The notes: a model not told the origin generated them from the sequence alone. 64,000 bases of DNA from Acidobacteriota bacterium (GCA_013289685.1 JABCZL010000018.1:1-64000); one strand, 5' to 3'. Shown: positions 25,523 to 36,136, counted from the first letter of the stretch. Numbers and translations are program-made.

Positions 25523-27208
25523 CTAAACATCGACGAGAGCGCGCAGGGGCCCCAGCCATGGTTCGTAGCGTCGCCAGCGCGCGACCGAGGTGCGATAGAT
25601 CGGCTGCCGGGTCTGCCACTTGCTGGGCGTCCTCACCGCCCGCGGATTGGATTCGGGGCGCAGGCAAGCGTCGTGCCACGCCAGGCCGCAGGCTGCGATA
25701 ATCCGGCGGATGACTGGTTCGGGCGCGCGGGTCAGCTCCTCGTAATCGACCTCGAGGAAGCGATCCGCCGGCAGGACGCTCCGCCAATGGTCGGTGAGCC
25801 GCCGGTAGCTGTGGAAATATGTGACCAGTTCGTCGCCTCCGGTCGGAAACGCCAGACCCGGATGGAAATGAGTTTGATGGATCGACAGCGCCGTGTCGAC
25901 TGCAGCGCGGCGGCAATGGATGATGATGGCGCGCGGGAATGCCAGGTGGATCAGCCCGGCCCACAGGAAGTTGAATGGCATCTTGTCGGTCACTCGCGCC
26001 GCCGCGGGTGCTATTCCGTGCAGCACGCCGAGATAGTCTGCCGCCGCTTTGGCGAGGAACGGTTTCTGGTTCCCCTCCGCGGCGTTCCCGGCTGAATACG
26101 AGCGGTGCCACGCCGCCCCGCGCTCGTTCCAGAAATTCAACTCGTCGCCGGCCCCGACCTCGGGATGCATGGAGACGATCTGCTCGACGAGAGTTGTGCC
26201 GGACCGCGGCATGCCAAGGATCAGAACCGGCGTCGCATCGCAGCTGCCGAGCTCGGGCGCCCGCGCAATCAGTTCGGGTGTACAGCGGGCAATGAGGCGG
26301 TCAGTCTCGATGGAGAACGCGGCCGAGTCGAACGACGCAGAGCCGCGCCTGACAGCGTCTGCCGAGTCGAAATGCTGCATGGCCAGGGCGTAGTCGCCAA
26401 GATCGTCCGCCGCCTTACCGATGGCGAGGTGAATCCGCAGGAGTTGTGCCATTTCCAGCCCCGGCGTGGCTAGGGCGGCTTCCATCCGTTGCAACAGACC
26501 GTCGTCATCGTCATCTCTCGTAACGGGGCGACACCGGACCAGATCGTAGTAGCATCCCGCCAGCAGCGGCGCAATCGCGATCGCCCGTTGGAAGCACTCG
26601 CGGGCCTCGTCGAAACGGCCGAACTCAGAGAGCAGATTACCCAGCAGATCATGCGCCATGGCGTTCCCCGGATCGAGCGCCAGGGTCTGACGCAGCACCT
26701 GTTCGGCTTCCTGATTGCGATCCTCGGCCAGCAGCGCCCGTGCTTTGCCCAGGCGGCCGAAGCTGGACTTGCCTCCGGTCGCCGCCGCGCGGCGGAAACA
26801 GCCGATCGCCTCGTCGCGATGCCCCAGTTCGTAGACCAGGGCGCCGGCGCGGAACCACGCCTCTGTCAGGGATGGGCGCAGCTCAGTGGCGCGGTCGTAC
26901 GCAACGATTGCCCCGCCGATGTTGCCCTGCTTCTCCAAGGCGATTCCCAGGCGAAAATGTGCATCGGCGTAGCGCGGGTTGCTGGCCACGGCCCACTGCA
27001 ATGCCGCGATGGCGTCCGGTATGCGGCCAACCTCGAGGTAGGCGAGGCCGAGATCGTGCCGGATGGTGGGATTGAACGGCTCCAGCAGCGCTGCATCGCG
27101 CAACGGCGCGATCGCATCGGCTGGTCGCCCGGCTCTGAGCAGCTTACCGGCCAACGCAAGCAGAGGCGCCACCTGCTGCGGTGCGACTGGGTTTGGAGAC
27201 TGGGACAT
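25523..27208 (-). CDS. TPR-sulfotransferase fusion
   Basis: 561 residues. The first half (about 10-260) consists of TPR units: NPTIRHDLGLAYLEVGRIPD, DAHFRLGIALEKQGNIGGAI, DPGNAMAHDLLGNLLSEFGR. The second half is a PAPS-dependent sulfotransferase domain: VLILGMPRSGTTLVEQIVSM (5'-phosphosulfate loop), GDELNFWNERG, VTDKMPFNFLWAGLIHLAFP, IIHCRRAAVDTALSIHQTHF and FLEVDYEELTRAPEPVIRRI. This matches the TPR-sulfotransferase family of bacteria. The acceptor is unknown and could be a protein, glycan or small molecule presented through the TPR. The start codon lies inside a 16-bp tandem repeat array. It converges with the sulfatase-family gene at 22.9-25.3 kb, so sulfate transfer and sulfatase-fold genes are neighbours. 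Confidence 0.9.
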   Translation of the reverse strand: MSQSPNPVAPQQVAPLLALAGKLLRAGRPADAIAPLRDAALLEPFNPTIRHDLGLAYLEVGRIPDAIAALQWAVASNPRYADAHFRLGIALEKQGNIGGAIVAYDRATELRPSLTEAWFRAGALVYELGHRDEAIGCFRRAAATGGKSSFGRLGKARALLAEDRNQEAEQVLRQTLALDPGNAMAHDLLGNLLSEFGRFDEARECFQRAIAIAPLLAGCYYDLVRCRPVTRDDDDDGLLQRMEAALATPGLEMAQLLRIHLAIGKAADDLGDYALAMQHFDSADAVRRGSASFDSAAFSIETDRLIARCTPELIARAPELGSCDATPVLILGMPRSGTTLVEQIVSMHPEVGAGDELNFWNERGAAWHRSYSAGNAAEGNQKPFLAKAAADYLGVLHGIAPAAARVTDKMPFNFLWAGLIHLAFPRAIIIHCRRAAVDTALSIHQTHFHPGLAFPTGGDELVTYFHSYRRLTDHWRSVLPADRFLEVDYEELTRAPEPVIRRIIAACGLAWHDACLRPESNPRAVRTPSKWQTRQPIYRTSVARWRRYEPWLGPLRALVDV

Positions 27209-27270
27209 GGTGCAAACCTAACATGATGCAAACCTGGCATGCTGCAAACCTGGCATGCTGCGAACCTGGC
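27207..27270 (-). repeat. 16-bp tandem repeat, four copies, at the sulfotransferase start codon
   Basis: Plus-strand units are ATGGTGCAAACCTAAC, ATGATGCAAACCTGGC, ATGCTGCAAACCTGGC and ATGCTGCGAACCTGGC. The array begins at the start codon of the sulfotransferase and occupies the place of its ribosome binding site. The period is not a multiple of three. Confidence 0.9.
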
Positions 27271-27494
27271 GTGGAAGATCTAGCGTGGCCATCGGAATCG
27301 CCAGCGCAATTGTGACCCGACCATGATCCGACAACCGGGAGAATTTTGCCATAGGCCATTCTGCGCGCGATCGAATGGGCGGCCGGCGGCGGCCCTTCAG
27401 TCTGATATCCAAACGTCACCTGGGCGCAATCCGCCGGAGGCTTGATGTAGAATCCGCCCTGGCCGTCGCTCTGCGGCATGACAAGGAGGAGTGC

Positions 27495-27617
27495 ATGAGT
27501 GCTCGAAACGGCAGAGCCTTTTTGATCGCGCTGACCATAGGGTGGCGGTGTTTGCCCGTCAATTTCCGGGACCTGCGTTACTTGAACACGCGATTTGCCG
27601 GCGATTCAGAAGTATGA
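27495..27617 (+). CDS. Possible 40-residue leader peptide before the kinase gene
   Basis: A short frame starts at an ATG with an ideal AAGGAGG site 5 bases upstream (27483-27489) and ends 19 bases before the kinase ATG at 27637. The peptide begins [20 protein letters not shown] and has no family I recognise. It could be an expressed leader, or the front of a decayed gene with a signal-peptide-like start. The region 27271-27494 holds no other gene. Confidence 0.3.
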   Translation: MSARNGRAFLIALTIGWRCLPVNFRDLRYLNTRFAGDSEV

Positions 27618-27636
27618 TCTATTCGATTTCCCCTCC

Positions 27637-30630
27637 ATGATCGAACAGACCATCTCGCATTACCGCATTGTCGAAAGACTCGGTGGTGGCGGTATGGGTG
27701 TGGTTTACAAGGCGGAAGACCTCAAACTGCGCCGTTTTGTAGCGATCAAATTCCTGCCCGAGGATGTCGCCAAAGATGCCCAAGCTCTTGCCCGTTTTAA
27801 GCGTGAAGCACAAGCGACTTCGGCCCTCAACCATCCGAACATCTGCACCATCTACGAGATCGATGAGCAAAACGGGCAAGCATTCATCGTCATGGAGTAC
27901 CTGGACGGCGTAACGCTCAAGCATCGCATCGACAACCTTCCGAGGGACACGGGCTTGCTCCTCTCATTCGCGATCGAAATTGCCGACGCTCTCGACGCGG
28001 CGCATGCTCAGGGGATCATTCATCGCGATATCAAGCCCGCGAACATCTTCGTGACCAAACGTGGTCATGCCAAGATTCTCGATTTCGGAGTGGCAAAGAT
28101 CATGCCCTCAGCGGTCTTTTGGAGCCAAATTGCGCTGGCTGAAACAATCGACGAACAGCACTTGACCAGCCCCGGAGCAACACTCGGAACAGTCGCCTAT
28201 ATGTCGCCGGAACAAGTGAAAGGGAAGGAACTGGACGAACGCACCGATCTGTTTTCGTTCGGCGCGGTGTTGTACGAGATGGCAACAGGAGCATTGCCGT
28301 TTCAAGGGGCAACTTCGGCTCTCATTTTCAAAGCAATTCTCGATTCCGATCCGCCACCTGCGAGGCTCTTTAATAGCGACATTCCGCAAAAGCTGGAAGA
28401 CGTTATTAATAAGGCCTTGGAGAAAGACCGCGACCTGCGTTATCAAAGCGCTAAGGAGATGCGGGCTGAGTTGCAGCGTCTGAAGCGCGACACAGAGTTC
28501 AGACGCGTGGCGCCGGGAAGTTCCGGCGGTTTGCCCTCCGCGGCGGGCAGTGGGCCGCAAGAGGCAATCGGGCAGACGAGGCCACCTTCGGGTTCCGCAC
28601 CGGCTGCGGTGATTTCGGGCTCAACCGCCGCGCGATCAGGTGAGGTCTCTGTACCTCAAAGAAGAAAAATCGGGCAGCTCGTGCTTTGGTCAGCCGTAGT
28701 GATCGCTCTCGTTGCGGGCGGCTTCTACTATTGGTCCCATCGCGGCCAGCAACTTACCGACAAAGACGCCGTTGTTCTCGCCGATTTCACCAACAATACC
28801 AGCGACCCGGTATTCGACGACACGCTGAAGACCGCGCTAAGTGTGTCTCTCAGCCAGTCGCCGTTCTTGAATGTGCTCTCCGACGGCAAAGTTGCCAACA
28901 CCTTGAGCCTGATGACGCGGCCGCGCGACGCCAGGCTCACACCCGAAGTGGTTCGTGAGATCTGCCAGCGCACGGCCAGTAAGGCCTACATTGTGGGAGC
29001 CATTGTCGGCGTGGGAAGCGAATATGAGCTGCATCTTAAGGCGGTGAATTGCCATACCAACCTCACGCTCGCGCAGGCGCAGGTCACGGCATCCGGTAAA
29101 GCGAAAGTGCTGGAGGCGCTCGGCGAAGCTGCCTCCAGGCTACGGGGTAAGCTGGGGGAATCGCTGTCCACCGTACAGAAGTTTGATGTTCCGCTCGAAC
29201 AAGCCACCACATCTTCGCTCGAAGCACTCAGGGAGTACAGCCTTGGGCAGAAGGCTGCTCAGGACAACGGTGCCGCCCAATCACTTCCCTTTGATCAACG
29301 CGCCATCGAACTGGATCCGAACTTTGCGATGGCCTATGGCGCCATTGGAATTCACTATTTCAACCTTGGCGAACCGGCACGAGCCAGCGAGTATCTCACC
29401 AAGGCGTTTCAGTTGCGGGAACACGCCAGCGAGCGCGAGAGGCTCTCGATCACCGCCCACTACTATTCGTCGGTGAGCGGTGAACTGGACAAGTCAGCTG
29501 AAACCTATCGGGAAAGGATTGCAACCTATCCACGGGACATCGCGGCCTACAACAATCTTGGGATCGTATACGCCGAACAGGGTCTGTTTGAAAAAGCGGT
29601 TGAGGTGACAAGAGAAGGTATCCGCATTGCACCGGAGCAAGTCACTCTCGACGAGAACCTTACTGACTACCTTCTTGCGCTGCACAGATTTGCCGATGCG
29701 CGGCAACTCATCCGCGAAATGCAGCCCCGCAAACCAGACAACTACATCTTTCCCGCGGCTTTGTATGCGCTTGCGTTTTTCTCCTCGGACTCGGCCGCGA
29801 TGGCCGAACAAGAGAAATGGTTTGCGCAAAAACCCGAATACGAGAACTTCGGATTGGCCCTGGCCTCCGACTCGGAGGCTTACGCTGGTCATCTGGGCAG
29901 GGCGCGGGAACTGACAAAGCGCGCGGTGGACTCCGCCATTCGGGCAGACAGCAAAGAAGCGGGCGCGATATGGCAGGGGATTGCGGCACAGCGTGAGGCC
30001 GCCTTCGGCATCGCCACTGAGGCACGGAAGACCGCAGCAGAGGCTCTCAAGCTTGCTCCCGCGAGCCAGGGCGCGCAAGCTGAAGCGGCCCTGGCATTCG
30101 CTTTGGCGGGCGATGGGGCGCAGTCGGAGACTTTGGCGCGCGACTTAGCACAACGATTTCCACTGGACACGCAGATCCAGTCGCTGTGGCTGCCAGCAAT
30201 TCAGGCGCAATTGGCGCTGAATCACAACGACCCCGCTTCGGCCCTGAAAGCGTTGCAAATACTGTCCACGCCGCTCGAGTTTGGACTAGTCGCATTTTCC
30301 GCTAACGCCTCCGGATCCTGCCTCTATCCGACCTACATTCGCGGCAAGGCGTACCTCGCTGCCGGACAAGGCACGGCCGCTGCCGCCGAATTCCAGAAGG
30401 TTCTTGATCACAAGGGTATTGTCTGGAATTGCTGGACCGGTGCCCTGTCTCAGCTTGGTGTGGCGCGGGCAAATGCGCTCGCGGCGAAAGCTTTACACGG
30501 CGCCGACTCCGATGCGGCCCGCCTGCGCGCGCTTGCGGCCTATAACGACTTCTTCATCCTGTGGAAAGATGCCGACCCCAACATCCCGATCCAGCAACAA
30601 GCCAAAGCCGAGTACTCGAAGCTACAGTGA
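27637..30630 (+). CDS. Membrane Ser/Thr protein kinase with periplasmic TPR tail (copy 1)
   Basis: 997 residues from the ATG at 27637, where the kinase domain begins at once; an extension to 27595 adds 14 residues without a domain. The Hanks-type kinase spans about 9-285: Gly loop [14 protein letters not shown], Lys38 in [10 protein letters not shown], catalytic [11 protein letters not shown] with Asp131, DFG at 149-151, and YMSPEQ. All key residues are present, so it should be active. A Gly/Ser/Pro-rich linker leads to one TM at about 347-366. Outside follow the block [33 protein letters not shown], and then TPR-like helices to the end. The upstream bases are pyrimidine-rich with no ribosome binding site. 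It is followed after 169 bases by a paralogue of the same length and closely matching sequence. Confidence 0.92.
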   Translation: MIEQTISHYRIVERLGGGGMGVVYKAEDLKLRRFVAIKFLPEDVAKDAQALARFKREAQATSALNHPNICTIYEIDEQNGQAFIVMEYLDGVTLKHRIDNLPRDTGLLLSFAIEIADALDAAHAQGIIHRDIKPANIFVTKRGHAKILDFGVAKIMPSAVFWSQIALAETIDEQHLTSPGATLGTVAYMSPEQVKGKELDERTDLFSFGAVLYEMATGALPFQGATSALIFKAILDSDPPPARLFNSDIPQKLEDVINKALEKDRDLRYQSAKEMRAELQRLKRDTEFRRVAPGSSGGLPSAAGSGPQEAIGQTRPPSGSAPAAVISGSTAARSGEVSVPQRRKIGQLVLWSAVVIALVAGGFYYWSHRGQQLTDKDAVVLADFTNNTSDPVFDDTLKTALSVSLSQSPFLNVLSDGKVANTLSLMTRPRDARLTPEVVREICQRTASKAYIVGAIVGVGSEYELHLKAVNCHTNLTLAQAQVTASGKAKVLEALGEAASRLRGKLGESLSTVQKFDVPLEQATTSSLEALREYSLGQKAAQDNGAAQSLPFDQRAIELDPNFAMAYGAIGIHYFNLGEPARASEYLTKAFQLREHASERERLSITAHYYSSVSGELDKSAETYRERIATYPRDIAAYNNLGIVYAEQGLFEKAVEVTREGIRIAPEQVTLDENLTDYLLALHRFADARQLIREMQPRKPDNYIFPAALYALAFFSSDSAAMAEQEKWFAQKPEYENFGLALASDSEAYAGHLGRARELTKRAVDSAIRADSKEAGAIWQGIAAQREAAFGIATEARKTAAEALKLAPASQGAQAEAALAFALAGDGAQSETLARDLAQRFPLDTQIQSLWLPAIQAQLALNHNDPASALKALQILSTPLEFGLVAFSANASGSCLYPTYIRGKAYLAAGQGTAAAAEFQKVLDHKGIVWNCWTGALSQLGVARANALAAKALHGADSDAARLRALAAYNDFFILWKDADPNIPIQQQAKAEYSKLQ

Positions 30631-30761
30631 ACAGCCCAACGATTTCTGCTGGCGGCCGGACACTCAGTACCCGACTCTCAGTATCAATAGACGATGACGG
30701 CGCACCGTGAAATTGGGTTGCTGCGTACATCTCAACGAGTACTGCATCTCCTCTAGTCTCA

Positions 30762-30790
30762 TTGACTTGCCCACTCTATCCACGTAAGAT
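30762..30790 (+). promoter_or_regulatory. Sigma-70-type promoter of the second kinase gene
   Basis: TTGACT at 30762-30767 and TAAGAT at 30785-30790 are spaced by exactly 17 bases. The expected RNA start falls at about 30797-30800, on the GTG start codon itself, so the message would be leaderless or nearly so. Confidence 0.7.
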
Positions 30791-30799
30791 TCGCGCACC

Positions 30800-33793
30800 G
30801 TGCTTGGCCAGATCATCGCCCACTATCGCATTCTGGAGAAACTCGGCGGTGGCGGCATGGGTGTTGTCTACAAGGCTGAGGATGTTCGTCTGCACCGTTT
30901 CGTCGCTCTGAAATTCCTGCCCGAAGATGTCTCCCGTGACCCGCAGGCGGCCGCCCGTTTTCAACGTGAAGCGCAAGCGGCGTCGGCTCTAAACCATCCC
31001 AACATCTGCACCATCTACGACATCGGCGAGCAGGACACCCATGCGTTTATCGCGATGGAATTCCTGGAGGGAATGACCCTGAAGCACCGCATCGCCGGGC
31101 GCCCGTTGGAGATGAATTTCATCTTGTCGCTGGCTATCGAAATCGCCGACGCGCTTGATGCGGCTCACTCGGAAGGCATCGTTCACCGCGACATAAAGCC
31201 GGCAAACATCTTTGTAACCAAGCGCGGGCACGCCAAAATTCTGGATTTCGGACTGGCGAAGGTGGTGCCGACTCTCGCTGGCGCGCCCGGAGAGCGAGCG
31301 TTGGCTACTGCGGGTATCGACGAACATCTGACTAGTCCGGGCTCGACACTGGGAACCGTTGCCTACATGTCGCCCGAACAAGCCAGGGGCAGGGAACTGG
31401 ACACGCGCACAGACCTGTTCTCCTTCGGATCGGTGCTGTATGAAATGGCGACTGGAGTGTTGCCCTTTCACGGGGACACCTCGGCGTTGATCTTTAAGGC
31501 CATCCTCGACAGCGATCCGCCCCCAGCCATCCGGTTCAATCGCGAGATTCCGCCCAGTTTTGAAGACATCATCAGCCGCGCCCTGGAAAAGGACCCGGAT
31601 CTGCGCTTTCAAAGCGCGAAGGAAATGCGGGCCGAGCTGCAGCGGCTAAAGCGGGACAGCGAGACCGGGCGCGCGGCGGCCGGCAGTTCGGGGAAGATCG
31701 CGGTGGCGCGGGAAAGCGGGCAGCAGGCGGCGGCTACACCACCAGCGCGGGAATCCGGTTCCGGCCCCAGTTTGACTGGTTCGACCGCATTGCACGCACC
31801 GGCAGGAGCTGAGATTCAGGTAGCCGGAAAAAGAAATCTCTGGAAAGTACTGGTGCCTTCGCTGGTGGTCGCGGCGCTGGTTGCCGGAGTGCTCTATTAT
31901 CGCCTTCACCAAGTTTCGAGGCTCACCGAGAAAGACACGATAGTGGTTGCTGATTTTAGCAACAGCACAGGCGATCCGGTGTTTGATGACACACTGAAAA
32001 CAGCTTTGACGGTGGCGCTAAACGAATCGCCATTCCTGAACGTGCTTCCTGAAAACAAAATCACGTCCACCCTGAAGCAGATGACTCGTCCGCCGGATAC
32101 GAAACTCACAGCCGAGGTGGCGCGCGAAGTGTGCGAGCGATCGGCGAGCAATGCCTACATTGCCGGCTCGATTGCAAACTTGGGCAGCCAGTATGTTTTG
32201 GAGCTGAAAGTCGTAAGCTGCCAAACCGGCGATACTTTGGCGCAGAAGCAAGTCACAGCGGAGGGAAAAGAGAAAGTATTGAATTCCGTCGGCACGGCAG
32301 CCGCCAATCTGCGCGGCGAGATGGGCGAGTCGCTCGCCTCTGTGAAGAAGTTCGATGTTCCCCTGCAGGAGGCCACAACCTCGTCACTCGAAGCTCTTAA
32401 GGCTTATAGCCTCGGCATAAGAACCCGCAATGAGAGGGGACCTGAAGCATCTTTGCTTGATTACCAGCGCGCCATTCAACTGGATCCTAATTTTGCCATG
32501 GGGTATCGCGCCATCGCTGGCTCCTACTCTGCTTTAGGCCAGATTGCGCGCGCAAGTGAGTACATCACCAAAGCTTTTGAATTGCGGGAGCATGCCAGTG
32601 AGCGCGAGAAGCTCCTCATCACGGCCGAGTTTTATTCGAACGCAACCGGTGAACTAGATAAGGCAGCACATACTTGCGAGGCACTGATCGAGAGCTACCC
32701 TCGTGACGCCGACGCTTACAACCGGTTGGGGACGATTTACAGTCTGCAGGGCCACTATGACGAAGCTATCGAGATGGCGCGCCAATGCCAGCGCATCGCG
32801 CCAGACCGCCTCGCTTCTTTTGGAAATCTCGCCGCCTATCTGATTGCTTTGAACCGGTTTTCCGAAGCGCGACAAACGATTCAGGAGGCGCACACAAGAA
32901 AGCTGGAGAGTTATATCGTGCACACCGACCTGTATCTAATGTCCTTTCTGGCAACGGATTCATCGGGTATGCAGGAAGAGCAACAGTGGTTTGCGTCAAG
33001 GCCGGACGTGGCAGACAACGGATCTTCTCTTGCGTCCGATACGGAAGCCTATACCGGCCATCTCGCGAAGGCGCGTGGGCTGACCCGCCAGTCGGTCAAT
33101 GAAGCTGTGCAAGCCGACAGCAAAGAAGATGCTGCGATCTGGTGGGAGAATGCCGCGTTGCGCGAAGCTGGTTTTGGCAATTTTTCACAAGCAGGCGAGG
33201 ACGCGGCGGCAGGACTTAAAGTCGCCCCTGCCAGCCAGGGTGTTACGGTCGAGGCGGCGCTGGCGTATGCGATGACTGGCGACAACGTCAAAGCCCAGTC
33301 GTTGGCACAGGATCTGAACAAGAGATATCCGCTCCACACCCAGACGCAAAACCTATGGCTGCCGGCGATTCAGGCTCAATTGTCGCTGAACCGCAAACAG
33401 GCCGATGCGGCCATCAATCAACTCCACTCGGCGTTGCCGCCCATGGAATACGCCTCCATCCCTTTTGTGAATAACGTTTCCTGCCTGTACCACACCTACA
33501 TTCGCGGTGAGGCGTATCTGGCTGCCGGGCAGGGAACGGCTGCGGCGGTGGAATTTCAGAAGATTCTCGACCATAGCGGCATCGCGTGGAACTGCTGGAC
33601 GGGAGCGCTGGCGCATCTCGGGGTGGCGCGCGCGAATGCGTTGCAAGCGAGAGCTTCGCAGGGTGCGGACGCCGATGCAGCCCGTGTCCGCGCCCTCGCC
33701 GCTTACAAGTATTTCCTGACGCTCTGGAAGGATGCCGACCCCGACATTCCGGTCTACAGGCAAGCCAAAGCCGAGTACACCAAGCTGCAATAA
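30800..33793 (+). CDS. Membrane Ser/Thr protein kinase with periplasmic TPR tail (copy 2)
   Basis: 997 residues, starting from a GTG at 30800 ([20 protein letters not shown]). The kinase keeps Lys38 ([10 protein letters not shown]), [14 protein letters not shown] in [10 protein letters not shown] and [21 protein letters not shown] linker rich in Ala, Gly and Ser is followed by one TM ([18 protein letters not shown]). The outside part begins [20 protein letters not shown] with [15 protein letters not shown], then helical repeats ending [13 protein letters not shown]. It is a tandem duplicate of the preceding kinase gene, and both linkers vary more than the catalytic and periplasmic parts. There is its own promoter in the 169-base gap, so the copies can be controlled separately. 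The substrates are unknown. No ribosome binding site precedes the GTG. Confidence 0.92.
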   Translation: MLGQIIAHYRILEKLGGGGMGVVYKAEDVRLHRFVALKFLPEDVSRDPQAAARFQREAQAASALNHPNICTIYDIGEQDTHAFIAMEFLEGMTLKHRIAGRPLEMNFILSLAIEIADALDAAHSEGIVHRDIKPANIFVTKRGHAKILDFGLAKVVPTLAGAPGERALATAGIDEHLTSPGSTLGTVAYMSPEQARGRELDTRTDLFSFGSVLYEMATGVLPFHGDTSALIFKAILDSDPPPAIRFNREIPPSFEDIISRALEKDPDLRFQSAKEMRAELQRLKRDSETGRAAAGSSGKIAVARESGQQAAATPPARESGSGPSLTGSTALHAPAGAEIQVAGKRNLWKVLVPSLVVAALVAGVLYYRLHQVSRLTEKDTIVVADFSNSTGDPVFDDTLKTALTVALNESPFLNVLPENKITSTLKQMTRPPDTKLTAEVAREVCERSASNAYIAGSIANLGSQYVLELKVVSCQTGDTLAQKQVTAEGKEKVLNSVGTAAANLRGEMGESLASVKKFDVPLQEATTSSLEALKAYSLGIRTRNERGPEASLLDYQRAIQLDPNFAMGYRAIAGSYSALGQIARASEYITKAFELREHASEREKLLITAEFYSNATGELDKAAHTCEALIESYPRDADAYNRLGTIYSLQGHYDEAIEMARQCQRIAPDRLASFGNLAAYLIALNRFSEARQTIQEAHTRKLESYIVHTDLYLMSFLATDSSGMQEEQQWFASRPDVADNGSSLASDTEAYTGHLAKARGLTRQSVNEAVQADSKEDAAIWWENAALREAGFGNFSQAGEDAAAGLKVAPASQGVTVEAALAYAMTGDNVKAQSLAQDLNKRYPLHTQTQNLWLPAIQAQLSLNRKQADAAINQLHSALPPMEYASIPFVNNVSCLYHTYIRGEAYLAAGQGTAAAVEFQKILDHSGIAWNCWTGALAHLGVARANALQARASQGADADAARVRALAAYKYFLTLWKDADPDIPVYRQAKAEYTKLQ

Positions 33794-34326
33794 CTGAAGA
33801 TCTGGCTTCGGATGCACGCCGCGGTTTCGCGTGAATGACGGCCAGCAACCCACTAGTCCTCATGTTAATGCACATCCCTACCGCGCCTTTGGGTTTACAA
33901 AACAAGCCAGTTCGTAGATCGTCGGGCAAACCGGAAGCTATCCAGAAACGGCCTTCTGGGAAATTACTCCCACGGTTTGCCGATTGCGCCTGCCCCTGTT
34001 TCCAACGCTCCTGGTTCGAGAGCGCTAGGAGCTACCGGTTGTTAGCAGGCTTGAGGCGGGCCGGCTCTTCGAGGATATCCAGGAGCGCAGTCGCGCAATA
34101 CGCTCGGCACGAGTGGAACTCGTGCCCTTCCCGGGCTTTACCCTTCCCGACCTTCGAGGATGCGGTGCACTGTGCGGCACAGCTGAAGCCGTGCCCTGAT
34201 ACAAACCCATCCGGTTTCCACTTTCTCCTATGTTTCCATTTACTTAAGTGCCATGACAGAATCGTCATCCCATATGCGTCATGACGATATGTTCCTTCAG
34301 AAACACTTGGCACACAGGGGAGCGTC
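33794..34326. repeat. Intergenic region with two GGCAC...GTGCC hairpins
   Basis: No gene is recognised. The first hairpin (34106-34126) has a perfect 9-bp stem GGCACGAGT / ACTCGTGCC around GGA. The second (34176-34195) pairs GGCAC with GTGCC and an inner GC with GC around TGAA. Both share the GGCAC/GTGCC ends, like copies of a short dispersed palindrome of the kind common in acidobacterial intergenic DNA. They lie 130-220 bases from the end of the ABC-F gene and could also act as its terminator. Confidence 0.5.
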
Positions 34327-35964
34327 CTACGAATAGATCCCGGGCGCCTCATGTCCAAGCTTCTGCACGTACTCAACGTACGACCCAGGATAAACAGTAG
34401 GATGGCGGTCGGTGCCGCTCTCACCGCCCAGTTCCAGCACACGTGAGCCGAGACCGCGAAGGAACATGCGGTCATGCGATACGAAGATCATGGTGCCTTC
34501 AAAATCCTTCAGAGCGTCCACCAGCATCTCCTTGGTCGCAAGATCCAGATGATTCGTAGGTTCGTCGAGCACCAGGAAGTTCGGCGGATTGAAGAGCATG
34601 CGCGCGATTGCCAGCCGCGATTTTTCTCCGCCAGAGAGTGCGCGGATCTTCTTATCCACGTCGTCGCCGGAGAACTGGAATGCTCCCGCCAGGTTCCGCA
34701 ACGCCCCAATACTGTCCTGGGGAAAATCCTGTTGCAACTGTTCGGCGACGGTGAGATCGGAATTGAGCGTGTCTAAAGATTGTTGCGCGAAGTAGCCCAT
34801 CTGCAGGCTGGCGCCGAGCCGCACGCTTCCGGCGTCAGGAGCGCTGGCTCCAGCAATCATTTTAAGAAGCGTAGTCTTACCCGCGCCGTTTCTGCCCATG
34901 ACGGCCCAGCGTTCTCCGCGGCGGATGGTGAGATTGAACCCTTCATAAATCACACGCGCGCCGTAACTCTTGTGCAGATTCTCAAGGACGGCCACCTGTT
35001 CGCCGGATCGTGGGGGAACGCGAAAGTCGAATTTCACGACCTGCCGTTTTTTTGGTAGTTCGATTTTCTCGATCTTGTCCAAGGCCTTAATGCGGCTCTG
35101 CACCTGGGCCGCTTTGGCCGCGTGTGTCCTGAAACGATCGATGAAGCGCTGCTCTTTGGCCAGCATGGACTGCTGCCGGGCAAACGCCGCCTGCTGATTG
35201 TTCTCTCGCACCGCCCTTTCGCGCTCGTAGAAGTCGTAGTCACCCGAGTAGGTGATGATTTCGCCGCCGTCAATCTCTGCAATCTTTGAGACCAGACGGT
35301 TCATGAACTCGCGGTCGTGTGAAGTCATGAGCAGCGCGCCGGGAAACGACTTGAGAAACTGCTCCAGCCAGATGATGGATTCGATGTCGAGGTGATTCGT
35401 CGGTTCGTCCATCAGCAATACATCCGGCATTCCGAGCAGGACGCGTGCCAGTGCAACCCGCATTTTCCATCCGCCGGAGAGAGCGCCTACGTCGCCGTCA
35501 ATCTGATCGTCTTTAAATCCCAGACCGTGCAGCACTTCACGGGCTTGCGATTCGAGCGCGTAACCGCCTAAATGTTCGTACTCCTCCTGAACGTGACCGA
35601 AGCGTTCAAGGATGCGGTCCATGTCATCCGCCTTTTCAGGGTCGGACATTTCCCGCTGCAAGGCTTCGAGTTCGTGGTGCAGATCGCCGACGCGTCCGCT
35701 GCCTGCGATTGCTTCATCCAGAACCGAACGGCCCTGCATTTCCTCGACGTCCTGGCGAAAGTAGCCGATCGTCAACTTCCTGGGGACTGAGACCGCGCCC
35801 TCGTCGGGAGTCTCCTCGCCAACCACCATCCGGAAGAGCGTCGTCTTGCCCGCTCCATTGGGACCGACCAGCCCAACTTTTTCGCCGGGATTCAACTGAA
35901 ACGAAGCATCCACGAAGAGCAACTGCTTGCCATACTGCTTATTGATGTTTGAGAAAGAGATCAT
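34327..35964 (-). CDS. ABC-F family ATPase
   Basis: 545 residues with two ABC ATPase domains and no membrane segment. Domain 1 has Walker A GLVGPNGAGKTTL, signature LSGGWKMRVALARVL and Walker B VLLMDEPTNHLDIES with the switch His in MTSHDREFMNRL. The interdomain linker is charged and helical (YERERAVRENNQQAAFARQQ, KEQRFIDRFR), as in the ribosome-binding P-site tRNA interaction motif. Domain 2 has WAVMGRNGAGKTTLLKMIAG, LSGGEKSRLAIARM and FLVLDEPTNHLDLATKEMLV. ABC-F proteins of this type work on the ribosome as translation factors or in antibiotic protection. Size and linker place it nearer the housekeeping YbiT/Uup-like groups than a resistance gene, but the exact subgroup is not certain. The ATG 35964 begins at the first ABC strand. 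It is a single gene. Confidence 0.92.
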   Translation of the reverse strand: MISFSNINKQYGKQLLFVDASFQLNPGEKVGLVGPNGAGKTTLFRMVVGEETPDEGAVSVPRKLTIGYFRQDVEEMQGRSVLDEAIAGSGRVGDLHHELEALQREMSDPEKADDMDRILERFGHVQEEYEHLGGYALESQAREVLHGLGFKDDQIDGDVGALSGGWKMRVALARVLLGMPDVLLMDEPTNHLDIESIIWLEQFLKSFPGALLMTSHDREFMNRLVSKIAEIDGGEIITYSGDYDFYERERAVRENNQQAAFARQQSMLAKEQRFIDRFRTHAAKAAQVQSRIKALDKIEKIELPKKRQVVKFDFRVPPRSGEQVAVLENLHKSYGARVIYEGFNLTIRRGERWAVMGRNGAGKTTLLKMIAGASAPDAGSVRLGASLQMGYFAQQSLDTLNSDLTVAEQLQQDFPQDSIGALRNLAGAFQFSGDDVDKKIRALSGGEKSRLAIARMLFNPPNFLVLDEPTNHLDLATKEMLVDALKDFEGTMIFVSHDRMFLRGLGSRVLELGGESGTDRHPTVYPGSYVEYVQKLGHEAPGIYS

Positions 35965-36096
35965 TTTGAAGAGTCACTTGCGGCACCGTGCCTCTTCAAT
36001 AGTGTAGCCGCAGTGTAGCTCTGCCAGAAAATTGCCGGCTAAGACTTGGCGCATTGGGGATCAGTGAACAGAAATCCGGGATCGCAAAATCCACAC

Positions 36097-36136
36097 TTGA
36101 CATTGGCAGATAATCCACTACCATATGGTTGTGGAT
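36097..36136 (+). promoter_or_regulatory. TTGACA box and palindrome across the arsR start codon
   Basis: TTGACA lies at 36097-36102, with a weak -10 (TACCAT, 36119-36124) 16 bases on. A near-perfect 24-bp palindrome with half-sites ATCCACTACCAT (36113-36124) and ATGGTTGTGGAT (36125-36136) has one mismatched pair and its centre is the first base of the ATG. ArsR-type repressors bind such dyads on their own promoter. The right half with the following AA reads TGTGGATAA, which is also a DnaA-box match, probably by chance. Confidence 0.65.

Noticed and set aside
27144-27479. A 111-residue open frame opposite the kinase leader
   Set aside because: It runs through the 16-bp repeat array, and its composition follows the repeat (GLHH, ARFA steps); no family match or ribosome binding site.
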